DNA from: Anaerolineae bacterium
GTDB lineage: Bacteria > Chloroflexota > Anaerolineae > Aggregatilineales > Phototrophicaceae
Direction: 5' to 3'
Assembly (NCBI GenBank): GCA_026645745.1
Contig: JAPKMU010000002.1
Location: 1-47,525, forward strand
Length of the DNA: 47,525 nucleotides
Positions 1-8,603 of the stretch are shown piece by piece (the stretch's first letter is position 1; each line of letters opens with the position of its first letter). Under the pieces are notes generated by a model, which worked only from the letters and a program-made list of their open reading frames with translations, ran no database searches and was not told where the DNA came from. A program made the translations under genes and the position numbers.

Positions 1-389
1 GGCTTGCGGCGGCGGCGGCAGTGGGCTTGCTTGTGTTCGTGCGTGCCCGCCGCTTTGATGATCGCGGCTTGGTCGCGTTTGTCGGGATCACGCTGCTCAT
101 TTTCTTCTTGCAAGCTCAAGGGTGGAGTCCGCAGTGGTTGGCGCAGATCATCCCGTTGATGCTGCTCTGCTTCCCAACGCGTGACGGTGTGATGGGACTG
201 ATCCTGTTGATGGTGGTCACATTTGCCGAATATCCGTTTTTATGGATTCGCACAGGTGACACGGGCGGGGTGATGTCCGGTGCGCTGTTAGCACCTTTCA
301 CCGTGCTTGTGATTTTCCGCACCCTCATCCTAATCGCATTCGCGTTTGCCTTGTACCGGCGGCTGCGCCAAGAACCTATTGCATTATGA
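1..389 (+). CDS. GT-C-like polytopic membrane protein, C-terminal part (5' truncated)
   Basis: The reading frame is open at the window edge (phase starts at base 3), so only the last roughly 129 residues are seen. They contain about three hydrophobic helices, and the segment around GWSPQWLAQIIPLML resembles the C-terminal membrane part of GT-C family glycosyltransferases, which use polyprenyl-phosphate sugars outside the membrane. The chain ends in a short basic tail (YRRLRQE). Its TGA overlaps the ATG of the next gene in an ATGA, so the three membrane proteins at the window start are probably translated together. GT-C assignment is inference from this neighbourhood; the catalytic N terminus lies outside the window. 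Confidence 0.6.
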   Translation, partial: LAAAAAVGLLVFVRARRFDDRGLVAFVGITLLIFFLQAQGWSPQWLAQIIPLMLLCFPTRDGVMGLILLMVVTFAEYPFLWIRTGDTGGVMSGALLAPFTVLVIFRTLILIAFAFALYRRLRQEPIAL

Positions 390-1921
390 GCGCTTTTCTT
401 CGCTTCGCTCTGATCAGCTTAATCGTTTCTTTCCTATTCGTGCGCTTGATCAACGCGCCGGGGTATACCGACGCATTTTATCACTACAATGCGGCAGCTC
501 GGCTGGCGAATGGCGATGGCTTGACCGAACCCTATTTGTGGACGTACATCGGCGCAACGGAATCGCTGCCAGAAAGCGGTATTTTTCCGTCGCATCTTTA
601 TTGGATGCCGTTCACATCGATTGCGGCGGGAATCTCGATGCGTGTGTTCGGGGTTACGTATGCCGCCGCGCAAATTCCCCTGTGGTTGATGTTCTGGCTG
701 ACGACGCTGATCGGATGGGGCGTCGGGCGTCGGATTGGCGGGACGCGCCGCCATGCGTGGATCGCCGGATTTCTTACCTTGTTCAGCGGTTTTTTTACAC
801 GCTATTGGGGTGCGACGGATACATTCGCGGCGTATGCGCTGGCGGGTTCGGCGTGTCTGGGTTTGCTCGGCTTGCTGAGTCAATCCAAGTCCGCGCGTTT
901 GGCTTTGGCGGCGGGTGTTTTCGCCGGAATAGGTCACTTGACGCGGGCGGATGGTCTGCTTCTGTTGATCGTCGGCGCGGCGGTCGTGATTTTTTGGGGT
1001 CACACAAAGATCACAAAGAAAGTCCTCTTGTTCATCATGCTCATGATCGGCTATCTCGCCGTCATGGGATTCTGGTTTGCCCGCAACCTGAACGAAATTG
1101 GCGCGCCGCTCCCTGTGGGCGGGATACAGGCGGCGTGGTTTCGCGGCTATGACGATTTGTTCAGTTTTCCGCCGGATGCGTCGCCGTCCACATTGTTCGC
1201 AGACGGGATTGGCGTGTTTCTTCAATCCCGTTGGGAAGCATTCACGAACAATCTAGGGACTTTCATCGCCGTTGAAGGCGTGATCGTTCTCGCGCCGTTG
1301 ATGCTGATCGGATTGTGGGTGCGGCGCGGCGATCGCTTTGTACAGCCGTTTGCGCTCTACGTCATCGGGCTGCATTTCGCATTTACGCTGGTTTTCCCGT
1401 TTCCCGGTTATCGCGGTGGACTGCTCCATTCGGCGGCAGCGCTGATTCCGTTTTGGGCGGCGTTAAGCGTCGTCGGACTCGATGCGGTGATCGCGTGGTG
1501 GGGGAAGCGGCGGCGCTGGCGTGTTGAGTCGGCGCGGCGGGTGTTTTCGGCAGCGCTGGTGGTATACGCGGTCGGAATCAGCGTGTGGATCGGCGGGCGC
1601 GGTCAGGTGAATGCCGGAGAACCGCCAGAAATGTATCAATGGTTGAGCGATCAACTTCCCGACGATGCGCGCGTGATGATTAATGATCCGGCGATGCTGT
1701 ATACCTTCACCGGATTGGGCGGTGTGGTGATCCCGAATGAAGCGCCGGACGTGATCGCGGAGATTGCCGAGCGCTATCAAATCGATTACGTCGTGATCGA
1801 ACCCTATGGAGTGCCTGCGCCGCTGCGAGCGATCCTTGATGTGCCGCCGGACTTCTTACACGAACTCATGCGCGAAGGCGATGTAATCCTCTATCAAGTG
1901 GTGGACACTCCCTCATCATGA
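386..1921 (+). CDS. GT-C (family 39/ArnT-like) membrane glycosyltransferase
   Basis: A 511-residue protein with a run of hydrophobic helices across most of its length and a soluble C-terminal part. Near the N terminus, after the first helix, lies an acidic loop with YTDAFYHYNAAARLANGDG, typical of GT-C enzymes that place an Asp in the first extracytoplasmic loop. The C-terminal 100 residues (from about GEPPEMYQWLSDQLPDDARV) form a small globular domain often seen after the membrane region in Chloroflexota GT39-like proteins. Expected role: transfer of a sugar from a lipid-phosphate donor to a surface glycan, lipid or protein. The acceptor cannot be told. ATGA overlaps at both ends tie it to its neighbours. 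Confidence 0.75.
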   Translation: MSAFLRFALISLIVSFLFVRLINAPGYTDAFYHYNAAARLANGDGLTEPYLWTYIGATESLPESGIFPSHLYWMPFTSIAAGISMRVFGVTYAAAQIPLWLMFWLTTLIGWGVGRRIGGTRRHAWIAGFLTLFSGFFTRYWGATDTFAAYALAGSACLGLLGLLSQSKSARLALAAGVFAGIGHLTRADGLLLLIVGAAVVIFWGHTKITKKVLLFIMLMIGYLAVMGFWFARNLNEIGAPLPVGGIQAAWFRGYDDLFSFPPDASPSTLFADGIGVFLQSRWEAFTNNLGTFIAVEGVIVLAPLMLIGLWVRRGDRFVQPFALYVIGLHFAFTLVFPFPGYRGGLLHSAAALIPFWAALSVVGLDAVIAWWGKRRRWRVESARRVFSAALVVYAVGISVWIGGRGQVNAGEPPEMYQWLSDQLPDDARVMINDPAMLYTFTGLGGVVIPNEAPDVIAEIAERYQIDYVVIEPYGVPAPLRAILDVPPDFLHELMREGDVILYQVVDTPSS

Positions 1922-3414
1922 AAAATCGCTGGCTCGTTTTCGTGTTGATTGCCGCTCTTGCCGCGCTCTTGACGGCTGTATACGTGGGTTCAGGTGGGGG
2001 AAACTTCCCGCTGGATGACAGTTGGATTCATCAGACCTATGGGCGCAATCTTGGCACGCTTGGCGAGTGGTCATTCCTGCCCGGTCAGCCGAGCGCCGCG
2101 AGTACATCCCCGTTATATACGGTGATATTGGCAGTTGGCTATTGGCTTGGTATCGATTTTCGCTTATGGACTCACGCGCTTGGTGGTGCGGCGTTAGCGC
2201 TGACAGGGATTCTCGGCGTTCTTCTTGCAAAAAGGTTGATGCCAGAAAACCGGCGTGCGTGGTTGATAGGATTGGCATTAGTCAGCGCATGGCATTTGAT
2301 TTGGGCGGCGGCGAGTGGTATGGAAACGGCGCTGTTTTCACTGCTCACGCTTGTGATGATCGCATTTATCAGCCAATTGGAAACGCTGACGATACGCGGC
2401 GGTGTGGTTTTTGGCGCGATTGCCGGACTGCTGATGCTGACGCGCCCCGAAGGGGTGATGCTCGCAGGGCTGGCAGGGATCGCGCTGGTTATCGGATTTG
2501 TTAGAAAAGCCGGAATTTTGCGCGTGCTGGTGTTCTTCGCGGCGGCGGCGGCGATCTTCGCAGTTATGACCGCACCCTATTTTGTGTATAACCTGAACTT
2601 GACGGGTGGACTGCTCCCGAATACGGCAGCGGCGAAGCGTTCTCAAGCGGCGGCACTGTTCGAGTTGGGCTATGGGGAGCGTCTGATCCGAATGATCGTG
2701 CCGCTGCTGGCGGGCGGTCAGATGCTTCTGATTCCGGGTTGGTTCGTGTTTGTTGTCAATTCACTTCGGCGGGGCGAGACGAAGCATCGCGCGGTGCGCT
2801 GGCTGTTGATTGCGTGGGGGATCGGTTTGATCGCGTTATACGCGGCATGGCTGCCTCTGGATATGCAGCACGGACGCTATGTCATTCCTGCGCTTCCAGC
2901 GCTGATCACGGCGGGCGTGGTCGGAACATTGGAATGGGTGCGCGCCTCTCGTCGCTCACTGATGGGGCGGGTCAGCAGCGGTGGTGTGAGCATGTCTGCC
3001 GTGTTGGTTTTCGCGGTATTTGCTCTGTTTTTGGGGCGCGAAACCTATGTGCGCGATGTCGCGATCATCGACGGCGATATGGTGACAGTGGCAGCATGGG
3101 TGGCGGAGAATATCCCTGAGGGAACGAGGATCGCCATTCACGATATTGGCGCGGTAGGATATTTCGCGCCGCGCCCAATGCTCGACATTGGCGGGCTAAT
3201 CAGCCCGGAGGTGATCCCGATCATCCGTGATGCTGATGCTTTGTGGAGACTGATCGAATCCAGCGGCGCGGAGTATTTGATCGCCTATCCGTATCAAACG
3301 CCGGGAGAAAACCCTCACGATCCTCGCTTACATTCTGTTTTTCAGACAAACAATGTGGTAACAGAATTAGCGGGTGGTGTCCCGATGCTGGTATTTCGGA
3401 TTACAATAGGGTAG
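1918..3414 (+). CDS. GT-C membrane glycosyltransferase
   Basis: A 498-residue polytopic protein starting with a membrane helix followed by a loop containing PLDDSWIHQTYGRNL, where the DD pair fits the catalytic first-loop Asp of GT-C enzymes. About ten hydrophobic helices follow, then a soluble C-terminal segment (roughly 390-498) with VAAWVAENIPEGTRIAIHD. This is the same architecture as the preceding gene but with little close sequence identity, so the two look like old paralogues rather than a recent duplication. The ATG overlaps the preceding TGA. The gene ends a three-gene membrane glycosyltransferase unit; a promoter-like sequence follows before the next gene. Confidence 0.75.
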   Translation: MKNRWLVFVLIAALAALLTAVYVGSGGGNFPLDDSWIHQTYGRNLGTLGEWSFLPGQPSAASTSPLYTVILAVGYWLGIDFRLWTHALGGAALALTGILGVLLAKRLMPENRRAWLIGLALVSAWHLIWAAASGMETALFSLLTLVMIAFISQLETLTIRGGVVFGAIAGLLMLTRPEGVMLAGLAGIALVIGFVRKAGILRVLVFFAAAAAIFAVMTAPYFVYNLNLTGGLLPNTAAAKRSQAAALFELGYGERLIRMIVPLLAGGQMLLIPGWFVFVVNSLRRGETKHRAVRWLLIAWGIGLIALYAAWLPLDMQHGRYVIPALPALITAGVVGTLEWVRASRRSLMGRVSSGGVSMSAVLVFAVFALFLGRETYVRDVAIIDGDMVTVAAWVAENIPEGTRIAIHDIGAVGYFAPRPMLDIGGLISPEVIPIIRDADALWRLIESSGAEYLIAYPYQTPGENPHDPRLHSVFQTNNVVTELAGGVPMLVFRITIG

Positions 3415-3426
3415 TGAGTACACAAT

Positions 3427-3455
3427 TTCACGGTAAATTCACGATGGGTTATCAT
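3427..3455 (+). promoter_or_regulatory. Candidate sigma-70 promoter upstream of the PspA-like gene
   Basis: TTCACG (3427-3432) and TATCAT (3450-3455) are separated by exactly 17 bases in the 69-base gap between the glycosyltransferase gene and the PspA-like gene. Four of six -35 positions and five of six -10 positions match consensus. Inferred by eye only. Confidence 0.35.
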
Positions 3456-3483
3456 AAGATGTAAGGCGCGTTGTGCGGAAAGG

Positions 3484-4113
3484 ATGCAAGCGTTGGCGGA
3501 CTTACTGAAAAAGCTGAATACGCTGATGAAAGCCGGACTGCATGATTTCCCCGGAAGTGTATCCGTGACACCGGGGCGGTTAGGGAAAAACATCGACAGC
3601 GAGATCAAAGCGATGCACGAACGCATCCGTGATGCCGCTGCATACGAAGAGAATATGCGTCAAAAGATCGCAGCGCTAGAAGCCGAAATTACGCGATTGG
3701 ACGAAATTGCGGATGCTGCGGTCGAGCGCGGCGACGATGTTGCCGCACGTTCGTTGATTGCTGAACTGCGACGATCTGAACAGCGTTTAGCGATGCTGCA
3801 AGGTGATTTATACCAACATCAAGCGGCGGCGAGTGAATTGGTGGAACGTGTAGAACAGCTTGAAGCGATGATTGATGCGGCGAAGCGCTCTCAAGCGGAT
3901 GTTCCACCCGCCGAAGGTGCTGCGGGACTTCCGAGCTTGTCGGATGTGTTGCGCCGCGCGCGTGAAACCATTACTGGAATAGGTGAGCAGATACAGGCGG
4001 CGGACGAAGTCCGGTCACAGCCGGAACAGACCTCTGATCCGGCAGCGCAGACTCACGCTTCCGACGAAGATGATCTTGAACGCCGCCGTCAGCGCTTAGC
4101 GAAAAAGGATTAG
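3484..4113 (+). CDS. PspA/IM30-like coiled-coil protein
   Basis: A 209-residue, charged, almost wholly helical protein. An N-terminal amphipathic stretch (LADLLKKLNTLMKAGL) is followed by long heptad-like coiled coil from about residue 40 to 140, including VERGDDVAARSLIAELRRSE, which resembles the PspA/Vipp1 pattern of damaged-membrane-binding scaffold proteins. The last 60 residues are low complexity and acidic. Expected role is peripheral binding to the cytoplasmic membrane under envelope stress. The Shine-Dalgarno-like GGAAAGG directly abuts the ATG, so a start further downstream (for example 3526) is possible. The nearby sensor kinase gene, ten bases on, suggests joint expression. The family call is moderate: coiled coils attract false matches. 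Confidence 0.55.
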   Translation: MQALADLLKKLNTLMKAGLHDFPGSVSVTPGRLGKNIDSEIKAMHERIRDAAAYEENMRQKIAALEAEITRLDEIADAAVERGDDVAARSLIAELRRSEQRLAMLQGDLYQHQAAASELVERVEQLEAMIDAAKRSQADVPPAEGAAGLPSLSDVLRRARETITGIGEQIQAADEVRSQPEQTSDPAAQTHASDEDDLERRRQRLAKKD

Positions 4114-4122
4114 TTAGAAAGC

Positions 4123-6720
4123 ATGACGAGACTGCTGGTCGCGGCGGGAAATTACGATATCACCCAGACAGTAAAAACGGCATTGAGCGGAACTTACTAT
4201 GAATTGATCAGTGCGTTTTCGCATCGTGACGCGCTGTTTATGTTCCGCACACAAACCCCCGATGCAGTCCTCGTTGATGCTGCGATGTTTGACCGAAACA
4301 CAGGGGAACGCACCCTAGCAGTTTTGAGCAGGGAATTACACCCTGTAGCGCTCATTGGGTATACATCGACCCCGGCTGTGCTGCATTCAGCACAAAATGC
4401 TGTTGATCATTCGCGTGTGATGTTTATCGATCAGCTTGACCGTGCTCCGTTGATGAAAGCACTTAGCGAAGCGCTGCGCATCCCACTTCCCACAATTGAA
4501 GGATTGGATGATGAGCGCGATCAAGACACAGCACCCAAGAGCCTATCGATTTGGCGCGATGACGAAATCCAAATGTTGTTTACCTTGTCGCGGTCACTTT
4601 TAGAAGTGCTCGACCTGAGTGAGGTTCTTCACCGTGTTGTACAGGCTGCGCGTCATATCGCTGACGCCGAAGAAGCCGTTCTGTTTATGCCTCAGGGAGA
4701 CAGCGGACAGCTTACCATTCAGGCAGAAGTAGGGGCGGCGGACGGTGGCAGCGTGTCACGGGGAAGACAGACCGATCCATCTGCAAGTCATGTGTATCAA
4801 ACAGGGGAATCCATTTTAATCGCGGCTGGTTTTCCGGGTAAATACAAGCAAACCGCAAACACCAATGCGCTGTTGTATGTTCCCGTATCAGTCAAAGATA
4901 GGCGGATCGCAGTGCTCGGTGTGATTAATCGTCAAAAAAAGACGATTTTCAACCGTCGCCATCAAGACCTTTTGGAACAACTCGCCGCCGACGCAGGAAT
5001 CGCCATCGAGAATGCGCGCGTTCATGGGATGAATCTCCAGCGCACAAATGATCTCTCCGCGTTGGTGAATGCCAGTCAGCAGATAAATTCATCACTTTCA
5101 CTCGAAACCGCGATGATCAACATCTGTGATCAGGTCAATTTGCTGTTGAACTGCGGGCGTGTCGATGTGTTTCATTGGAATTCTTCACAGGATCTGCCGG
5201 TTGTGTGGGCGCGTTCACAGCGCGCTGTGTGGCGGGTTGGCTATGCGCCTGAACTGTCGCTCAAATCCCATCCGGGTTTGGCTGCTGGACTGCGGAACAA
5301 AGTGCAGTTGATTTCGGCTTTTCGACCGGAAAACCCCGAAGAAAAAGAATATCTCCAAAGCCTTGGTGCCGCATCCCTCGTGACGATTTCGGTTGTGTTC
5401 GATGGACAGCCGCTTGGGCTTGTGCTTGCGTACTACGTCAAAGCGCAAGAGACCCCGCCCTCTTTAGATGTGATTCATCGCGCACAAGCGATCGGTGTTG
5501 AACTGCTTTCGCAGCAGTTGCATTCTGGCGATGCCTATCATCGTGCCGAGTTCCGCGCGGCTGATGAAGTCAATCAACTCCTTAAGTCGGATTGGGTGGA
5601 ATTTGCGCTGCTGGGGCAGGATCGACGATCCCTTCTTCGATTGATCAGCAGTGGTACAGCAACATGGCTTGAAGAAACCTACAGCGACTCCGCGCTGAAC
5701 ACGTTTGGCGGCTCACTTCAAGCGCTGCGTGAACATAAATTCATCCGCGCGTCCGCTAATGGCGATACAAGTACGCTTGGTGCACAAGCAATGTTGGACG
5801 CAGTCAACGGACGCTCGATGCTAGGCGTCCCCATGACCTTGCAAGGCGAGACAATTGGCTTTATTTTGATCGTCGATACAGAGCGCACGCGCGCCTTTAA
5901 TGAGCGTGAGACACAGCTCGCTATGGGTGTGGCTGCTCAAGCGGCGACGGCGATCAAGAATGCGGAACTGATTCGCCAACTAAAAGTAAGCTACCAAGAA
6001 TTACAAACGGCTCAAGAGCGGCTGGTGGGCGCGGCGCGGCTTTCGGCAATGGGCGAACTCGCTGGCGCTGTTGCGCATCAAGTGAACAACCCGCTGACCA
6101 CGATTGTATTGGACGCGGAACTTCTGCTGCTGAAAACGACGTTTGACGAGAAATCGCGTGAAGCGTTGGAGGCAATCCTTCGCAGTGGCAAACGTGCGGC
6201 GGCAGTCGTGCGGCGCTTGCTGACGACAGTGCATAAGGAACGCACGTCGAGCGTTCAGCGTGTCAATGTGGTAGAAACAATCGAGGAAACGCTTTTCTTG
6301 ATCCGTGCGCATGTCCAGCGGGAAGGAATCGAGGTACGTTCTGAGGTTGAGGTGCATGGCATACCACTCATGATCGCAGTACGTGAAGATTTGAATGATT
6401 TGTGGTTGAATTTGTTACTAAACGCGCATGATGCTTTACGCGGTCGCAAACGGGGTGCAATGGGTGTTGTCGTCCACGACCGACATGCGGATGATCATGT
6501 TGAGGTTGTGGTCTGGGATAACGGGATTGGAATCCCGCCTGAGAACCTTGATTTGATTTTTGAGCCGTTCTTTACGACAAAACCCGCTGGCGAAGGCACA
6601 GGCTTGGGGTTGCACATTTGTCGACAAATTCTCGATCGGCTGGGCGGGAGCGTGCGCGTAGAAAGTCGTGTGGGTACGGGAAGCCGCTTTATTGTTCGCC
6701 TCCCGCTAGTCAAGGAGTAG
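4123..6720 (+). CDS. Multi-GAF sensor histidine kinase with N-terminal pseudo-receiver
   Basis: An 865-residue soluble kinase with no membrane helix. Residues 1-120 have a receiver fold pattern, but the usual acidic pair is replaced (LLVAAGNYD) while the central Asp in VLVDAAM remains, so it is probably a pseudo-receiver. About three GAF-type regions follow (roughly 150-300, 310-480, 500-630). The HisKA helix carries the phospho-acceptor H652 in GAVAHQVNNPL. The ATPase domain shows the N box (NLLLNAHDAL), G1 (VWDNGIGIP), an F box (FEPFFTTKP) and G2 (GTGLGLHI). It should autophosphorylate in response to a cytoplasmic ligand and pass phosphate to the response regulator five bases downstream. 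The ligand cannot be predicted. Confidence 0.9.
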   Translation: MTRLLVAAGNYDITQTVKTALSGTYYELISAFSHRDALFMFRTQTPDAVLVDAAMFDRNTGERTLAVLSRELHPVALIGYTSTPAVLHSAQNAVDHSRVMFIDQLDRAPLMKALSEALRIPLPTIEGLDDERDQDTAPKSLSIWRDDEIQMLFTLSRSLLEVLDLSEVLHRVVQAARHIADAEEAVLFMPQGDSGQLTIQAEVGAADGGSVSRGRQTDPSASHVYQTGESILIAAGFPGKYKQTANTNALLYVPVSVKDRRIAVLGVINRQKKTIFNRRHQDLLEQLAADAGIAIENARVHGMNLQRTNDLSALVNASQQINSSLSLETAMINICDQVNLLLNCGRVDVFHWNSSQDLPVVWARSQRAVWRVGYAPELSLKSHPGLAAGLRNKVQLISAFRPENPEEKEYLQSLGAASLVTISVVFDGQPLGLVLAYYVKAQETPPSLDVIHRAQAIGVELLSQQLHSGDAYHRAEFRAADEVNQLLKSDWVEFALLGQDRRSLLRLISSGTATWLEETYSDSALNTFGGSLQALREHKFIRASANGDTSTLGAQAMLDAVNGRSMLGVPMTLQGETIGFILIVDTERTRAFNERETQLAMGVAAQAATAIKNAELIRQLKVSYQELQTAQERLVGAARLSAMGELAGAVAHQVNNPLTTIVLDAELLLLKTTFDEKSREALEAILRSGKRAAAVVRRLLTTVHKERTSSVQRVNVVETIEETLFLIRAHVQREGIEVRSEVEVHGIPLMIAVREDLNDLWLNLLLNAHDALRGRKRGAMGVVVHDRHADDHVEVVVWDNGIGIPPENLDLIFEPFFTTKPAGEGTGLGLHICRQILDRLGGSVRVESRVGTGSRFIVRLPLVKE

Positions 6721-6725
6721 GTATC

Positions 6726-7415
6726 GTGGCACACATCTTTGCAGTTGATGATGAGAATGAAGTGCTGCAAACAGTGGGACGCGTTTTGGAACATGAACAG
6801 TATGAGATGACACTGATCAATTCCAGCATTAAGGCGCTCCAACTGCTCGAAAAACAAAAGCCTGACCTTCTGATTCTCGACATCATTATGCCGGAAATGG
6901 ATGGCGTTACGCTTTGTCGTCGGCTGCGGCGCGATCCGCGTTTTATTACACTCCCGATTCTGTTTTTGACGGCAAAAGGGAATGTGGATGACATTGTAAC
7001 TGGACTCGATGCAGGCGCAGACGATTACGTAGTGAAGCCGTTCGAACTTCCAGAACTTCGGGCGCGAATCAGTGCGCTCCTCCGGCGCGGCAACCGGGAG
7101 AAAAACGGTAAGGCAAGTCTTGAAATTGGCGATCTTCGTCTCGATTCAGAGACGTTTCAGGCATGTGCCGCCGATGAAACTGTTCAATTGACGATGACGG
7201 AACACAAGCTGCTTCGGTATTTGATGGAGCATCCTGATCAAGCCCTGTCCCCCGGTCACCTGCTTCAGGCGGTGTGGGAATACCCGCAAGGCACGGGCGA
7301 TCCTGATTTGGTGCGTGCGCATATTCGCAATCTGCGCGCCAAACTGGAGAAGAAGAGCCGCCGCCGCTATATCCGCACCATTCACGGCGTCGGCTACATG
7401 ATTTCTACTCCGTAA
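6726..7415 (+). CDS. OmpR-family response regulator
   Basis: A 229-residue regulator starting at a GTG that follows AAGGAG (6712-6717) with an 8-base gap; a longer open frame upstream overlaps the kinase and lacks a comparable ribosome site. The receiver domain (1-120) has the acidic pair D8/D9, phospho-acceptor D52 in LLILDIIMPEMDG and the conserved Lys in YVVKPFE. A winged-helix DNA-binding domain (about 130-229) ends in the typical RRYIRTIHGVGYM strand. It is the expected partner of the upstream kinase. A strong terminator lies about 35 bases after the stop. Confidence 0.93.
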   Translation: MAHIFAVDDENEVLQTVGRVLEHEQYEMTLINSSIKALQLLEKQKPDLLILDIIMPEMDGVTLCRRLRRDPRFITLPILFLTAKGNVDDIVTGLDAGADDYVVKPFELPELRARISALLRRGNREKNGKASLEIGDLRLDSETFQACAADETVQLTMTEHKLLRYLMEHPDQALSPGHLLQAVWEYPQGTGDPDLVRAHIRNLRAKLEKKSRRRYIRTIHGVGYMISTP

Positions 7416-7450
7416 AATCCGCTTGCAGCATCAACCTTAGCTGTAGATTT

Positions 7451-7487
7451 CATCCCCTTCTCAGACGCGAGAAGGGGATGATTTTGT
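7451..7487 (+). terminator. Rho-independent terminator after the kinase-regulator unit
   Basis: A perfect 12-bp inverted repeat, CATCCCCTTCTC (7451-7462) and its complement (7469-7480), encloses a 6-base loop and is followed by ATTTTGTTGT. This ends the 3484-7415 transcription unit. Confidence 0.8.
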
Positions 7488-7642
7488 TGTGCGTCGAAAT
7501 GAGTTTTGAAGTACGTAAAATTTATCAAATGTGTAGTAGTGCATACGTGCAGATGGTTCAACATTCATTACAAATAGTTGGGTGACATTGTCATATTCAT
7601 GAAAAATTCACGATTTGGGCACGAACAACGCTATATTTCTCG

Positions 7643-7650
7643 CTATACTG
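7643..7650 (+). promoter_or_regulatory. Candidate -10 element (CTATACTG) upstream of the second regulator
   Basis: CTATACTG holds TATACT (7644-7649), about 55 bases before the next start codon. No convincing -35 hexamer sits at 16-18 bases. The same 8-mer occurs upstream of two other genes in the window, which is why it is listed. The rest of the 289-base gap 7416-7704 holds only the terminator; I see no RNA gene. Confidence 0.3.
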
Positions 7651-7704
7651 AATTGTAGGCAAAGCGCTTCAGTAGTTAGCAGATTAGTATAGGTTGGTGT
7701 CCAA

Positions 7705-8415
7705 ATGACAACCATTCTTATTGTAGACGACGATCCCGGTATTCTCGATATGGTAGAGCTTACGCTCCGACGCGAAGGCTATCTCGTACAGCGTGCTGCG
7801 AACAGCACCGAAGCATTACGTTCAATCGAGGTTCAGACGCCACATCTGATTGTGGTTGATGCAACGCTCCCGGATATTGACGGATTTACGTTAACGCGTA
7901 TGCTGCGTGAACTCCCCCCCACACGGAATATTCCAATTTTATTCTTGAGTGCAACCCGGGACACGCAAACTGCCGTAGACGCCCTGAATTCCGGTGGTGA
8001 TGATTTTCTACGTAAGCCAATATATCCGCGTGAACTTGCGGCGCGGGTGCGCGCACATATTCGCCGGAGTGTCCAAATCTCAGGCGACGAAAATCCGACA
8101 ATTCGTATTCAGCCGAGAAGCTACCGTGTTTTCGTCAATGATCGAGAAATTTCGCTCACACGGGTGGAGTTTGATCTGCTGCTGCATTTGTGCCGCGTTC
8201 CGGGTGAAGCCTATTCAACGGAAGATTTGCTCCTGAACGTGTGGAAGTACCCGGATGGGGTCGGTGATGCAGCGTTGGTGCGCAACCATATTCACAATCT
8301 GCGCCGCAAAGTTGAAGAAGACCCGGAACGCCCGATGATCATTCAATCACGGCATGGGCGCGGATACGTTGTAAAAGCTGCAATCATGATAGATGAAGAA
8401 GCCGTTGTCCATTAA
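7705..8415 (+). CDS. OmpR-family response regulator (orphan)
   Basis: A 236-residue response regulator. The receiver has D8/D9/D10 in the acidic pocket, phospho-acceptor D52 in LIVVDATLPDIDG and the Lys in DDFLRKPIYP. The C-terminal half is a winged helix ending in IIQSRHGRGYVVKA. It has no kinase of its own: the gene is bounded by terminators on both sides (7451-7487 and 8436-8466), so it is monocistronic. It resembles the regulator at 6726 in layout and may be an old duplicate. It directly precedes the TadE/TadG cluster, and control of that cluster is an attractive but untested idea. Confidence 0.92.
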   Translation: MTTILIVDDDPGILDMVELTLRREGYLVQRAANSTEALRSIEVQTPHLIVVDATLPDIDGFTLTRMLRELPPTRNIPILFLSATRDTQTAVDALNSGGDDFLRKPIYPRELAARVRAHIRRSVQISGDENPTIRIQPRSYRVFVNDREISLTRVEFDLLLHLCRVPGEAYSTEDLLLNVWKYPDGVGDAALVRNHIHNLRRKVEEDPERPMIIQSRHGRGYVVKAAIMIDEEAVVH

Positions 8416-8435
8416 GGTAAACAGAAATAAAACCG

Positions 8436-8466
8436 AAAGGCGACCTCCCCCAAAGGTCGCCTTTTT
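8436..8466 (+). terminator. Rho-independent terminator after the orphan regulator
   Basis: A perfect 10-bp stem, AAAGGCGACC (8436-8445) with GGTCGCCTTT (8455-8464), has a 9-base loop and runs into a T tract. It separates the regulator from the TadE cluster and argues that TadE translation does not begin at the far-upstream in-frame start at 8469. Confidence 0.88.
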
Positions 8467-8603
8467 ATTTGCAGGTTGACTCCCATATGATCGGGGAAAC
8501 TTCGGACAATTCTCTATCAACTTCTGGACACTTATCGAACTCCGAACCAGAATACGCTATGGTACACTCAGTTATGGGGAGAGAAAGGGATCATGCAAGG
8601 GTC

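Noticed and set aside
434-1225. Large open frames on both strands inside the first complete glycosyltransferase gene (also 346-1152 plus)
   Set aside because: They are Arg/Gln-rich shadow frames of a clear membrane protein gene and resemble no family.
7416-7704. Possible RNA gene in the gap between the two response regulators
   Set aside because: Only a terminator hairpin and a -10-like site are visible; no tRNA arms or conserved RNA motif.
8469-8603. Upstream start for the first TadE-like protein at 8469
   Set aside because: It begins 3 bases after a terminator T tract, leaving no room for a promoter or leader, and the added residues look non-coding.
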